DNA of 64,000 nucleotides from Akebia trifoliata (GCA_017979445.1 CM030708.1:31128721-31192720), one strand, 5' to 3'; positions 24,026 to 37,122 are shown, counted from the stretch's first letter. Numbers and translations are program-made. The notes: generated by a model not told the origin, from the sequence alone.

Positions 24026-24479
24026 AAAAGTTGATAACATTTTGGGAGATTTCTCTTATTTTTATTATAAGATCAAATTTTATTTTTATTTAGACTTCAG
24101 AATTCGTATAAAATATTCTAATGATGAGAAACTAAAGGTAGTATAGTTATTTTTTGTGCTTAATTACTAAATGAATGTCAAATTTCTTGGTAGGAGATGG
24201 CAAAGTTTTTAGATTGGCTACGATCTCGATGTAAGTATAAAGGAGAATATATACATCCAGATTTAAATGAGATTTTTCCAATTTTTCTTCACCATTTATT
24301 AAAATAAAAAATGGTATATTATTTTCATTCAAATTTTGTTATTATTCACTCAAATAAGTTTAGTAATACTCCACACTAATGTGATTTTATTTTCAAAAAC
24401 AACAACTTGATTTGCTCTCATGGTTATGAGGTTGAACTCTTTGTTTATTTGTTTTAGGGCTGTTGGCTGTTAAGTTGCC

Positions 24480-26134
24480 ATGGAATCCATAAAAGGGCAA
24501 GGAGGGATCCAACTGTTGCTGAGTGCAGAACAGGAGGCCCAACAGATTATTTCCAGTGCTAGAAACTGTAAATAAACTAATTCCCAATTTTTCTTACTTT
24601 TGATTCAAAAGATGTAGTCACTATTAGAAGTATTGGGTTGTTTGGAGACATGTAACCATTACCAAGGATAAATCTATTCTCAATTGTGACCACCATTTCC
24701 ATGCTCTCAAGATTGCCATAACCTGTATTCAAATGTTTGTGATTGATATAAAATGAAAATTTTCTTTGATTTCCTAATCCATTAGTCCATTTTGATAAAA
24801 TTAAAAAACATTTGGTTTTGAAATCTAAATATTTATTTATCGATCAACATGGAATTGGTTTGAACTTTGAACAAGTTGGGAGTGTTGGACTCAATTGAGT
24901 CATTCGGTTGGTTGGATTATATTGCACTATCTAGATAATCCAAAAAATCATTTTCTAAACAATTCATCAACCCCAAATTTTGAGATTCTTCATAGATGAC
25001 GAAGATGACGTTGATGCTGATATTATTTTGCAGTGAAAACGTTAAGGTTGAAGCAAGCTCATCTTGAAGCAGAGAGGGAAGCATCACTTTATCGTGCTCA
25101 TTTAGAAGCTGAATATAAGAACAAAGTTTCACAGGTATTTTATTTATTTATTTATTGAGTGTAATTTGTTTCCCAAGAGATTACTTTGGGCTAATTTAGG
25201 AATGTGGAGGGTCAATTGTGGTTACCTAAGTTCCATTGTATTTACGTAAGCATTGGAAGTAGGAAGTTGGTTTGGATCGTTTCTACTTTTTGTCCATTTT
25301 CAGCTATTGCATTTAGGGTTTCAAAAGAGATTAAATTGGGATAGTCATGAAATCAAATTTTAAAATCTTTAAAACACTTTGAGGTGAAAAAAAGAATTGA
25401 GGGAAAAGTGGACCACAAACACTACCGATAAGCTCTTCTAGAAGGGTAGGTCAAGTGTTTGAAACCCTATGAAGCTATGAATTCTCTGGGGCTACCCTCC
25501 AAGGTCAGTTGACCCTTGACTCAATCTATTGCACGTTAGACTTTTTGAGAGGGTGGCGTGTGTGACCGTGGGATTAGTCCCATCCGAAGGGTGGGGATAC
25601 CCGTGATATAAAAATTAAAAAAAAAAAAAAAATAATAATAATACAATAAGCCATGTAAAGTATTAAACTTTATAGAAGTCTTATCTAGGTTTTTATGTTT
25701 GCCGAGGAGTATTTTCATGAGAAATTCGTTTGTTCAGTAAATTAATCCAATTTTTCATTTGCGGGGTAAATATTTTTATTGTCAAAATGAACAATAAATT
25801 GTATTCTCATATAAAATAATTAATCAGAGTTGGATAAGTTAACCTAAGATAATCAACCTTAACTTTCTCACCCTTTTGGATTTTGATAACCAGAAAATTG
25901 ATGTATGAACAATCTTAAGTTTCTCATGAAATTGATTTTTCCAACAAGAAACAGAACATTTAATTTATTTATTTTTATTGATCATTGTAGACCAGTGGTT
26001 ATTCTGGCTCGAATGTGAAACGACTTGAAGGGGAAACTGAAATCAAGATACAAAGGTTGAATGATGCAACATCAAAGATTTCATCTGATGTGGTTGGAAT
26101 GCTTGTGAATTACGTCTCGACCGTTAAAAATTGA
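24480..26134 (+). CDS. VHA-G: V-type proton ATPase subunit G
   Basis: Three exons join in phase: 24480-24567, 25034-25134 and 25991-26134 (TGA), giving 110 aa, the usual length for plant subunit G. The start [20 protein letters not shown] is the family signature. It is followed by an [12 protein letters not shown] basic/coiled-coil stretch, a helix rich in E, A and [17 protein letters not shown], and the C-terminal VSTVKN. The protein forms part of the peripheral stalk linking the V1 and VO sectors of the vacuolar H+ pump, with subunit E, on the tonoplast and other endomembranes. All splice sites are GT-AG. A TTTTAG acceptor 23 bp before the ATG suggests a leader intron. No neighbouring gene is functionally linked. 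Which isoform (G1, G2 or G3) it is cannot be decided by eye. Confidence 0.95.
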
Positions 26135-26719
26135 TGGAGGAAGGTTAGTTTTTTCACATATAGTAATTATTATTTGGTATTTGAGACCAACACCTTTAGT
26201 TTTCTATGTTTCCTTCACAGATTTCTTTTGAGTTGGTTACCTAGAGAGGATCAATGAAGATTTGGGATGCACTCAGTTGGTGAAAGAGATTGTTCAAAGC
26301 AATTTTTCCAAAATTATCTATGTTCATTTATTTTAACCAAGCTCATGATGTAATAAACTTTGGATATTTTTTAAACATGAATTCATATTTCATGTTTATG
26401 GATTTAAAAAAATAATAATAATAATAATAAAGCCCAGTGTCGAAGCATCAGATACCATGGCATGGAAGTAACTCCACATGTTACTCCCAAAATAAACCTC
26501 GAACGACCTTCGACAAAAGAATATTCGTACCCCAAGACTTATGCAAGGTAAACTAAAAGTTACCCTCTCTAACATATGATATATAATAGCCATGTTGAAT
26601 CATTTTACACTTTTAATTGAGTTTTTTTTTTTTTTTTTTTAAATTTTATAAAAGAGAGCTTCTGAGGATCTATTAGGTCTAGGTATTTTATTTGGATTGT
26701 GGGGTTTGAAGTTGATATG

Positions 26720-26883
26720 CCTTACTAACATGGTGAGGAAAATGGGCTAACTAAGCCTCATCTACCATCAAAAAAACCTTCAAGAGTCGTAAATCAACTT
26801 CTCAAGATTTGTTACAAATCTCGAGGTCTTTTTGACGGTAGATGAAATTTAATAAAGCCCTTTTCTCATTATGTTAGTCAGGA
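26720..26883. mobile_element. Foldback MITE
   Basis: The left arm CCTTACTAACATGGTGAG, then TCATCTACCATCAAAAAAAC, is mirrored by the right arm, which reverse-complements to CCTGACTAACATAATGAG and TCATCTACCGTCAAAAAGAC. AAGATTTGTTACAAATCTCG lies at the centre. A degenerate relative (GATTTGTTAT, GATGGTGGATGAACCTTAGT) is present around 41009-41130. Confidence 0.7.
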
Positions 26884-29800
26884 AAGTGTTAGTGTATTTT
26901 ATAAGAGAAGATTCATGATGCTCCAACTATCTTACGAGTGATTAAAAAGTTGGATCTACAATAAAATTCAATTGTCTTTGTGTTAGTTGTTATGACCTCA
27001 ATAACATTTGTATCAAAATATGACTTTGATTAAATTCTTAGTTGGTCAAGAAGTATGAATGTAGGTTTAATTATTATGTTACCTAAACATGATTTTAGGG
27101 TATGGGTGTGGCTGCATACCTAACTCATGAGATAGAGAACGATTTGAATCAAGACAGATCGGACCTCTAGACCCATTCAAGATGGTTAATATACATTTTT
27201 TATCACGACTATTTTTTATTGTCCAAAAAATATACAATTTTTCCCTCATGTATCAGATAACACAAAACATTGCTTCCAAAAATGTTTTTTGAGCTTGTGT
27301 CAATGAGTCCATCGTAACCAATTGATACAAATTGTATAGTTGGATGGCTATTGCAAAGACGATGTCTTTCACCTTTGAAGATACAATGGAATGGAGAATT
27401 TGAAGGATTGAGGATTGTTAAGTTCAGAACAATGGTGACCTTTAGGTAGTTTTGGAGCTGCTTCAGGTCTGTTCTCTTCATGCATCTTTCAATTCTACAA
27501 ATTTAATATCTCAAATTGCAAATCTCGTTAGAATTATTTCCTACATCGATCAATTATTTCCAAATTTTCATGTAATTTGATATGCTATGATAACAGATGC
27601 AACCTCGGCCGTCGTTGTCCAATTTTAAAATGAGGTGCCACAGTGACTTGGAATAGTCGCGAAAAATTAGCCCATGGTAGAGTATCATGGTTACAGTTAC
27701 TCTTATTTGGTTCATCAATGATGACCCATAATGATATTTGTAGCACAATAAGGCAAGTCTTGAAAAGGCTCAATATGGTTGACAAATTGAGCTAGACTAT
27801 ATGTATCCACAAGATAAGAATGGACGAGACCAGCCCCAAAGTGGTGCTTTATGTCGGACCACTAACTAGACTCCTAGAGCTATTGTGGGGCGTCGCATTA
27901 AGCTTAGTAGACTAGTCTAGCAAATCTAAATATTGCCAAAATGTAATATCATAAAAAGTTATTACGTATATCGAGAAATTGAGTCAATTATATTAATCTG
28001 ATATCCTATTAAATTAAGAAAAATATTGAAAATAAAATATAAAATTGTTGATAAAAAAATAAGGATTTGATAAAATGAAAATTTGACAAATAGAATGTGC
28101 AATTCAGAAAACCTTACCATGATTATGATAAGATAATTGGAATATTTAATCAAAGTATATAAAACTCAAAATTAATAGGAAGCTCTGTTGGTCAAATAGA
28201 CATTACTGTTGAGGTCAAAAATACTGAAAAACATAATTTAGACTATAAACATGCGATTTTAGTAGGATAAGTAACGAAAATATTAATTTTATCAAAAGAA
28301 ATTAGAGTTTAAAAAGTATTTTAATCGAAAAAAATCAATGAGGAATTTCGAAAATTCAAAATATACAATTTGAATTTGGTCAAATGTAACGGACATCACA
28401 AAGAAAAGAACAAAATGTATTATTTAATTAATTTTTTATTTTATAAAATATTATAATTAATAATCTTTTATTTTATAAAATTAGGTTCAAGTATAATTAT
28501 TATTTATAAAAGTAGGGCTGACAATGGATTGGTTCGGTATTGGATCGATACCAAACTGCTTCCGATCCAATATAGTTGAATGTGGGCTTGCTCATGTTGA
28601 AGATTCTGCACATGGGAAAAAATAGAGTTGAATGTGGGGAAAAAATAGTGAAGCTTTGCACATGATGGACTTATGAAACCTATTGGTGATTGATTTAATT
28701 ATGCAATTCCATCCAAATCTTTCAAAAACAAAGCTTACCGTCCATGGATCATAAAATCCTAAGTTTTTGCTTGAAGGGTCATACTGATTGTCCAACACTT
28801 TCAGTGCTTCAATTATAAAAGTTATCTTTCACTTTAGCTCCAATTGTAAAAATAATCTTTTAATCATTCAAACATGCCAAACTCAAGCACAAAGGGTCTA
28901 GAGGTACAAGAAACACAAACCTTTAAACATTCCTGGTCCATTAATAATCAAAATGATCGTTTAAATCTGTCGAATATATGGAGCTCAAGCTTGGAAGGTT
29001 AAGGATCCTTAACTTCTAACTCGTGATTGGGATCATTAATTCATGATCTTTAGCTCAGTTGGTCTAGAGTTTTCAAACTTTTGAGCATGTTCAAGAGCTC
29101 AATAATATTAATTATTAGATTCGGTGGTACAAACATAAGATGTCAACTCCCCGAAACATAAAACCAACCCAAATGCAGTGTGGAACTGCTTCTTTTACAC
29201 TATATCACTTAAACTAAACTTGTACATAATGCTTTAATGATTATGAAATTTGCTTATAACTTAATAAAATTAATACTAGTTTTGAAATTAATGAAAATTT
29301 TAAAACCTGGTAAGATTATCAACAAATATGAAACATGAAGCTCGAATACTTGGTTTATTGAAGTTCTTAAAATTCCATGTTTCATTTTGTCCTGTTTTGT
29401 CGAAGAAAATCTCATATCCTCCACCAGAATAAATATGTCCATAGAATTCAAAAAAATTCTAAGTGACATCTATGAAGACAAATTTGAGATTTGTTATTTT
29501 TATCCCCCCGTTGAACATATGTCACCTTAGAATAAGTCATATTTAACCCCACCAAGAATGACTAGACACATGGACAACCTGGACCTGTTATATAATTTGA
29601 AAGGGCCCTAAAAGACCATTAGCACTTGTTACATCATAAAATCTTAAGGGACAAATCAATTACAAATATCGAAAGAGATTAAAGAAAATCTCACAGATTA
29701 CAAAAAGTATTGTGGTTGATCAATCCCAATCAATGAGAAAGTCTCAATGATTTTCTTTCTTTTTCTTTTTAACTAAAAGATAAAGATGGACAAATTTAGA

Positions 29801-31496
29801 CTTTATGAGCATATACATCTAATTTTTTTTACTTGAGAGATCGTTAAGTTATTATCTGACTTGAGCATCAAAGTAGTTTTGGTAGATACTCACACCAATA
29901 AAAAAATTCCTTAAGAGAAGAAAATCAATATCTAAGAGATTGTGAGATGATTCTCGAAATATGTAAATTGCTAAAAATCTCACAAAAACCCATCATACTT
30001 AATTTTCATTAAAAAAAAAAAGTGAGAGTTCAAATTATTCCATTTAAGCTTGGAATCACAGTAGTTGCCTATGCTCCCATTTATTAAGGTTCCCCACACT
30101 CCACAATCTTCCCTTTTCCCAAGTGGCAAACAAAAGAGATATCCTTTACTTTGGGAATAAATCCTGTATCAAGAACCCTAAATAAGTCAGCTCTTAAAAA
30201 GACTAACAAAGTTTAGTTAAATTAGGCTTTCAACCCTGATCAAGAATAAAGATAAATCCTTTTATTCGCATTATTGGTGCCGAAGTTTTAAATCATGACG
30301 ATTCAACTCGACTCATTTTGCATTATTCAACGAGTCAAATCAAAATTGTAGAGCGTAGATTTTCGAATTAAGATAAATGAGTTTTCTTGTTTTGAGATTA
30401 ATTTCCTAGAGCATTTTCTCTCTAGTCTTTTTATGTTTTGAAAATACTAATTATAAGTTGAATCGACTAATGAGGCATCAAGTCAACTCAACCCACAAAT
30501 TTTCGAGTTAAAATCATGTTTCACTTCATCAAACAATCTCGATGTTAACCCTAATATTCGTTTCATGAGGTCTTAGTCAATAATTATATAAGTTAAACAC
30601 AGGATCAAACCTAGGCTTAGGCCACGTGGAAGATACACTTTTGTGGTGTCTCATAGGCTTAAAGTATCTCATGGTTTGACCTCTAAACAGCGTTTTCTCT
30701 TCTTTTAATTGCACCCCATTAATTAAAAATGATCAAAAGTGTGAACTTCCCCACCAGACTAATTACTTTTATATTTCTCTTTTGAAAGCTTTTCCTTTGG
30801 ATTTGTTTGTTTGCTTGGAAATATAATTTATGAGCAAATCATTTGCTTGCATTTGATTGCAGAAGGAAAGATTGAATTCCAATGAAAAGCTAATTAGAAT
30901 TGGGTGTCAAACATGAGAATGTGTCAACTTGGTGGAAACACATTTTGGTGTAGGGAAGAAAATGACTCCTCAATAATGGAGAAAATCATTTCTTCGTAAA
31001 TGGCAAAACAAATCCTAGCTGCATTTCTAGGAAAATTGATTTTCCCAGGAACAAAAAAGTACCTTTAGTTTATTAAACTGGCACACCACTACAAGCATCT
31101 TTCCTCAAGGGTCTATGACTCTGGGAAAACGGTTAGAAAATATGTTTTTGGAAAAATGTGATTGGCAGGGGTATGATTGTGCATTTTGTAAGGAAATTTA
31201 TTTTTCTTGGGAAAACGGTTTCTACATTTTGATAAAAAAAAAATTTCTACCCTCCAAATTAAAAATTAGCTCTTTTTGACAATTTGGATTTTGCTTTTTC
31301 TAAACATTCATTTCGACAAATGATTTTTGATAAAATTAACTTTTCCACAACAGTGTTTTCGAACATTCGTACAAACCTTTAATTTGAAAAAGCATGTTTG
31401 GGGGTGGTGTAGAAAGTGGACTTTCATGTCATCCGACCCAATAAAGAATCTCTCCGTCATCCTCAAATATATATGACCCATGAAATCAATGCATGG

Positions 31497-31775
31497 CTAC
31501 AGACACACTCTCTCTCTCTCTCTCATGAACAGTTTGAGGGGAATGTTTTCTGGGTCGAGACCATTCAAGCAAGATTTGAATGATTTCGGACCAGGCTTCA
31601 TTCCCCCCAACTCAAAGAGTTTCAGTTGGGACGCTTCGATATGGATGCTCAAACTCATGTCCAATTCTTCATTTTCTAAGTGAATTCCATGTCCATGAAG
31701 TATCCTGCTCCACCATTCAACAGAAATGGGATCCAGCAAAAACCAGATATGAGTCTCCTCTCTTCTTTTTTTCAT
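31497..31775 (-). CDS. Uncharacterised short ORF, 92 codons
   Basis: From an ATG at 31775 the minus strand is open for about 92 codons, reading MKKRREETHIWFLLDPIS and later FELGGMKPGPKSF. Base composition is less AT-rich than the flanks and the product has no transposon signature. I do not recognise a family. A plus-strand frame is open over the same bases, so chance cannot be excluded. It could be a gene fragment or an exon of something now lost. Confidence 0.15.
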   Translation of the reverse strand: MKKRREETHIWFLLDPISVEWWSRILHGHGIHLENEELDMSLSIHIEASQLKLFELGGMKPGPKSFKSCLNGLDPENIPLKLFMRERERVCL

Positions 31776-32428
31776 CGTATTTCTTACAAAATTGGAAAAC
31801 AAAAAGAGATGGGTTAGTGTGAAAACAAGACTAAAAAAGGTTAGTCTTGGTCGTTGTGGGGTTTTGTTTATTAATTATTAGATGTTGAGGTTTTTTTTTT
31901 TCCATATGGACTTTGCTTGCAGAGAGAGTTCCAAAGAATAAATTTTTCAAGTAAATGAGGGGTTCTTAGGATAATTCATGGTTTAAAGTTTTTATTTCAT
32001 TTTAAAATGTTTTGATGGAATATATTGACATCGGCCAAGATCAGAATGAAACATTGAATGTTTCAAATTGGCACAATATGTTTCAACCAAACCAAATCGA
32101 ATTTACTCTGTAAATAATACATTTCTTTGAGAAAAGATTTTAGAACTTGCTTAACATTATCATATCATCTCTTTATATTAATTCCAAGCTTCAGATCATC
32201 ATCTCTTGAGAGAATCATGACAAATTTTGATCTAGTGAGCCTTTGTATCATTGTCAATGAGATGCATTGTATCATGGCCATGATTATTATAACAAAAGTC
32301 GATAAATTTACACTCTAACATATCACAAACCACTGCAACAAGTCTTTGCAAATGTGAGAAAGTGAACAAAAAGGAAAAGGAAATGAAGATCTGTCTTTTT
32401 CTAAATTGAATAACTTACCAACGGACTC

Positions 32429-33135
32429 TCACGACTGGACTGCAGTTTCTACATTCTTCTGTACAGTCATCTTGGGTGGAGCAGATGTGGCAGTCCCTCT
32501 CACTGGTTTAGGCTTATCTTTCGCTTTGCAAGGGGCATTATGTTTTTGGCCATTGTTGTAAGTAGTACCAAGGCTGTGACGATTCACTTGAGCATTAGTT
32601 CCTCTTCTGTTGTCTCCTTGAGATGAGTTGATTGCATCACTACAGCTCTTCCTCCGCCCAAGCTTTGGTGATTTTGCACGTGTTGTTGGAAGCTGGCATT
32701 GAAAGATAGAACAAAACATGATTGAAACATTGTTTTATATGTTATATAACACCATAATCCCTAAAAGCTGTTTTTCTATAAAATACCAAAAATTATGTAG
32801 ACATTAAGATCACAATGTGCCAAACATTTTGTCGACGTATGGGTTAGAAGTTTCAGAATGGGCTGATTTTTTGTGACTATGATGAGGAGATCATCCTCAC
32901 CAAATATCATCCCATTCCGAAACTTATAACTCCATCAAAAGTGGTTTACAAAAATCAGACGGTCCACAATTCTTCAACTTGTAAACTAGGGTTAGAAATT
33001 TCAGAATGAGCTGATTTTTGGTGATGATGATCTCTTCACCATAATGATCAACCTCACAAAAAATCAGCACATTCCGAAACTTCTAACCCCTATTTTGAAA
33101 AATGTTTGGCTCTTTTTAGGGTCTCTGAACACTTC

Positions 33136-33204
<69 letters not shown>

Positions 33205-35850
33205 ATTTTTTCAAAAGCTATTTTAGCATAATATTTCCAAAAGTAAATGGCTGTCGTGACATCATGTAACACTTCATTTTGTTATTTATGGCCCTAAGCT
33301 CAGGTTGCTTTTGTGGAGGTATGCAGGATTCGGGTTCGTTGCATAACGCCGGCGGTTCAAGGGGTGGAAGGCCCTTTGCCGTCCGTACAACTTCTGGGGG
33401 TATTTTTAGTATTAGAAAATACGTAGGAAGCCTTAGAATGCTATATATATTTATTTTCTGGAAACCCTAAAATTGTATTGTTTTTGTGACTTCATCAATA
33501 AGAAATCTTCATCGCCACCTGAGGATGTAGGCAATTTTGTTAAACCACGTAAAATCTTGTCTTGCGTGTGATTGGTGCTTTTTCATCTCTTTTGCATAGA
33601 TTTCTTTGTGTGTTCATTGTCTAATCCGTAGGGTATTTGGGTGCTTCCACACAACATGTTTATTTTCTTTACTTTACTTTTTTTTAAATGCCATTACAAA
33701 AGTTCCTACAATGTTCAAGCATATATAATTTTCCAAAAGTTTTTATTCTTCCATTTCATTTATTTTTATGTGATAGATAACATATATCTTAACACTCAAT
33801 ATATATAAAATTCATAAAACATTTGGGATAAGGTGCAGAAATCGATGAATTGAGTTGAAAAGCAAATAACAGCAATTACAGATTTTTAACATTATAACTG
33901 GCTGTGAGTTTCCATTTATTCAGCTTGAATGTAACAACTGTTATAAAGGTCATTACCATTTTATAGTGGTAGCGGCAGTCCACCATTAAGTTGTCTTGAC
34001 AGTATGTTTGAAAAATACTTAAAGAGTGTTTGCTTCAAGAATCATAAACAATACCTTTTTAAGTTCAACTTTTGGAGGTGGCCCTTCATGATAGAAGCTT
34101 GGCATTGGATTCGCTTTGAACATCAAGCTCCTTCTAAGTTGCTTAATAGCTGCCTCTTGCTCTTCCTGAAAAATGTGACATTGAATAAAACAGGATAGGG
34201 TGAGATGTTATATCACAGCCTTATACATGTGAGGAAGCTTTCATCAAGTAAGAATGAAAGTCAACCACTCATTATGTTAGTGAAAGTGAAAGAAGTAAAT
34301 GTACCTTGGTCCTATTTTCACACTGGGTCCTCTCTGACTCCAAAGCCTGGTGCTTCTCCTCTAACTTTGAGTAAAACTGAAAGAGAGAAAAAAAAAAATT
34401 AATCATTACTTGTATTAATAAATGAAGAAGATACAGAACTAATTGTTCAATAAGTCTTACAAAATATACCTCCTTTCGCTTCTCTGCACGCTCAGTGCAT
34501 CTGAACACAGGAGCTGATGCAACAATTGTCCTGGATTTTAGGGTCCGCACAGATGCTGCAGTTCTGTATATAGCTAAGGTTAATCACAATGTCAAAACTT
34601 CAAGTTACGAAAAGAAAAAGGAATCGGGTATAGATGGTTGGGGTTCCAACTGAGGATACGATGATGCAACAGAGCAAGTATCATCTTCACCAGGATGCTT
34701 CTTATTATCCGGTTGCAGTGGCTTCCTCGATAGCAAAGTTGATTTTATCTGCGAACCGTTAAAAGGAACAATATTATCAGCAGAACAACTCCTAATCCCA
34801 GACTTTAAACAGTTATGTTTCTAACATATTACATAATTGTTACTGGTTTTCATGGCTTGCATCTTGCCACTGATCACTCCTGTAGACTTTTAATCCCAAA
34901 GAGTTCTTCAAGAAGGATGTATATACAAATTCTGATGTAAGAACTTGTGGTGAAAGAGCTTGTAGGATTGAGTAACAAAACCATGAAATTCGTCTTTTAA
35001 TAAAGTTTTACAAACTAGCTGGACAATGCATGCCACGCTCTCTACTGGACAAGAGAACACTACTTGCTATCCATTAATATTACAATGGCGACCAAATGGA
35101 TGGTAAGTTGTTTACATTTTGACAATATTTATCATAATAACCTTGAATTGTGTTTACACGTGATATATGTTTAAATGGCATCTATGGATTCAACTTTTTT
35201 AACTGTAAACCATGAATATTTCAAACCTAAATGCTCCCTTGCGGCCCACCATCCTCATCATTACATGTGCCATAGGGAAACACAAACATGCAAAATATGA
35301 TAAATTTATAAGCCAATATTGGTACCTGAGGCTTTCTTGTAGTATTGGTGTATTGCAAATTGCTTCCATTAGATGGTTTGTTTGGAGATGTTTCAGCCCC
35401 AATAGGACAAGCCTCACTTGAAGCACGCTTATCAGTTGCTATGGTGAATGGCTGTGGAACAGTATGGTTTGATTGCACATTTCCAACAGCAGCATATTTT
35501 GATGAAGGTTTCACGGTAGAGCTGAATCTCTCATGATTGTCAGGCTCTTCTGGTACCATTGTTTTCCCCTCACAAACGCCAGAATTACAATTTGTGCTCT
35601 TAACACAATGTAAATCTTGATCCTTGTGACAAATTTTGGCTTGACAAAGCTCAGGGTTCTCAAATGAAGTTTCAGCAGAGCATCCCTTCACTTCATAGTC
35701 CTTCAACTTTGTTTTCTCTTCCAAAATTTGGGATTCCAGCTCATCCTTGATCTGCTCATCGGTCTTTGTGAGATCGCAATGCTCTTTTACAGGATCATGG
35801 GCATCATCACCATTTGAGAAAACTATGACATGATCAAGCTCCTTGTCCAT
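32429..35850 (-). CDS. WDL: WAVE-DAMPENED2-like (TPX2-family) microtubule-binding protein
   Basis: Six coding exons: 35850-35326, 34748-34660, 34563-34470, 34376-34305, 34165-34055 and 32692-32429 (TGA). They sum to 1155 nt, a 384-aa product, with every GT-AG junction in phase. The first 175 residues are acidic/polar with no clear domain. Residues about 222-300 form the TPX2 C-terminal-type domain: [12 protein letters not shown], then [13 protein letters not shown] containing the diagnostic KLEEK motif (240-244). Next come [32 protein letters not shown] and [23 protein letters not shown]2/WDL proteins bind and bundle cortical microtubules and affect cell elongation and organ twisting. The start is the first in-frame ATG after a leader intron; the upstream frame has no ATG. 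The last intron (32693-34054) carries nested inverted repeats, an (AT)n tract and LTR debris. The exact WDL subgroup is uncertain. Confidence 0.93.
32819..33110. mobile_element. MITE with nested inverted repeats in a WDL intron
   Basis: Outer ends GCCAAACATTTT and AAAAATGTTTGGC are complementary. Inside, GGGTTAGAAGTTTCAGAATG pairs with CATTCCGAAACTTCTAACCC. A second pair, CATTCCGAAACTTATAACTC and GGGTTAGAAATTTCAGAATG, lies within it. The motif GATGATC/GATCATC recurs in the loops. The whole unit is non-coding. Confidence 0.75.
33138..33200. repeat. (AT)n microsatellite, about 63 bp
   Basis: An uninterrupted alternating AT tract follows the nested inverted-repeat element. Open frames across it on both strands (poly-IY) are artefacts of the repeat. 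Confidence 0.98.
33280..33660 (+). mobile_element. LTR-like retrotransposon remnant
   Basis: The region is more GC-rich at its start (GCATAACGCCGGCGG). It then shows TCAATAAGAAATC and GATGTAGGCAATTTTGTTAA plus ACCACGTAAAATC, phrases typical of the R/U5 part of plant Copia LTRs, and ends near TTCCACACAACA. No second LTR or target duplication could be matched, so it is a solo LTR or fragment. Confidence 0.45.
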
Positions 35851-36082
35851 GCAACTATTTGTAATTTCTTTCCTGATGTCACTGCAAGAAATGAAATATG
35901 AGTATTATATTTTCTCACTAACATTGAAAGACTGCCTATCAAAAAAAAAACATAGCAAGACTATTTTTCTACCCTCCATTACACTTCTACTGCATTTTAG
36001 AGGACTGAAAGGTTTTGTTGTGTTCAATACAGTCGTTCTTCCAAATACCTACCCACCATTACACATCCTTTTCAGCAAGAAA

Positions 36083-36154
36083 TGTTAACCAACCAACTAC
36101 TCCAAAAGACCAATCTGTTGGAGAGGGGGAGAACTATGAATATAAGAGGGTCAC
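36083..36154 (-). mobile_element. Truncated TRIM LTR in the WDL leader intron
   Basis: TGTTAACCAACCAACTACTC, then GGAGAGGGGGAGAACTATGA and AAGAGGGTCAC, match the LTRs of the TRIM at 9760-10081 for about 70 bp and then stop. It is a fragment of the same family. Confidence 0.85.
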
Positions 36155-36994
36155 ATATTCTGATGGATTAAGAAGAAAATGCCATAACACATTCAGAGAT
36201 CAAATAAAATTAGCCATAAATCATAGCAAAAAACAGGTATACCTTCTTGTCGGCGGAATTAGGAAAACAGAATTATTAAGCTCTCACCATAAATTACAAA
36301 ACAGACAGATATATCAAGTAAAAGACTGAATTCTCGTAAGTAGATTCATAGATATTGCAGCATAAAAAAAGTGGCAGAGGATTTAAGCAGAATAAATTGT
36401 TCGTTTAAAAAAGCATTAAAGAATGGATTTTTTTTTTTAAATAAACACTCTTTTCTTCAAGTTAATTTGAAGAGAAGTGAACATAAATTTAAAACTAAAA
36501 AAGTACAACTCATCGCTCTTGAAAGAAAAATTCCTTCATTTCCAAGACTATTTACAGGGAAAAAGCATAGGTCTAACTCTCCTTTTTTTCCAAATGATTC
36601 ATTGAAATAGGAGAGAAAAACGGAGAATGAAGCAAATCAAAAGCGATAAGCTGTAAATTACAGTGAAAATCGAACAAAAAAAAAGAAAAAACAGCAGTTT
36701 TCTTGTTGATTTACAGGTGAAAAATGCAAAACAAAACGAACTATAACGAAGAGAGAGGAACTAAAAATCACACTTGACCTACTCGATCCACATAAAAACA
36801 ACAAAATCGCATCGAATGCAACCAAAACACCTACTGAATCACAGATCGATCAACAAAAACCACTAAAACAGCAGCAAAAGCACTCAATTTATCGTTCATG
36901 TACGGATCGAATCATGGTGGATGCATTAACGAAAACAACCAGATCAGGAGCCAAAAATTGATCCAAAAAAGAAAATTATAAAAGATTTTCTTAC

Positions 36995-37097
36995 ATTGTC
37001 TCAAAAATGAGAAGATCTCGAGCTCCTCCGAGCGATAAACAACGTGAAAACTTTCCCCTTCTGACGCTACTGGTTTTCCTTCCCGAGCGCTTCGCAA
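36995..37097 (-). other. Non-coding first exon of the WDL gene
   Basis: On the minus strand, the stretch from about 37097 to a donor ACAAT|GTAAG (last exon base 36995) lies just downstream of a TATA box. It is followed by a leader intron of about 1.1 kb to the acceptor GCAG at 35883-35882. In the frame that joins the CDS there is no ATG, supporting a 5'-UTR exon. The transcription start is inferred from the TATA position. Confidence 0.5.
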
Positions 37098-37122
37098 GCT
37101 CTAACGGTGTCACCGTATCTCC

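Larger units (their letters stand above)
12904..24455. other. Long gene-free, repeat-rich interval
   Basis: About 11.5 kb with no gene I can support on either strand. Open frames are short, and several are simply MITE copies read through. The recognisable content is tandem duplication, hAT-like and foldback MITEs, members of the shared-hairpin family and a repeated W-box module, all listed separately. The remainder is AT-rich sequence in which I see nothing definable. Confidence 0.7.
26135..32428. other. Gene-poor interval after VHA-G
   Basis: It starts with the likely VHA-G 3' UTR (to about 26,370). The rest is AT-rich with no supported gene. Short minus-strand frames near 27209-27481 and 29254-29469 have no recognisable domain. 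A foldback element (26720-26883) and one unassigned ORF (31497-31775) are listed separately. Some phrases near 28513 resemble the GGATCGG-type hAT MITE. Confidence 0.55.

Noticed and set aside
27209..27481. A 90-codon minus-strand ORF starting with ATG
   Set aside because: No recognisable family or splice context; AT-rich chance frame is the simpler reading.
29045..29100. TTTAGCTCAGTTGGTCTAGAG resembles a tRNA or SINE A-box
   Set aside because: No matching B-box at a fitting distance, no acceptor stem and no cloverleaf. It is most likely chance.
29254..29469. A minus-strand frame with a faint resemblance to retrotransposon polyprotein
   Set aside because: I could not find conserved integrase or reverse-transcriptase motifs in any frame nearby, so I did not call an element.
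33044..33272. Open frames of alternating I and Y on both strands
   Set aside because: Produced by the (AT)n microsatellite, not by coding sequence.
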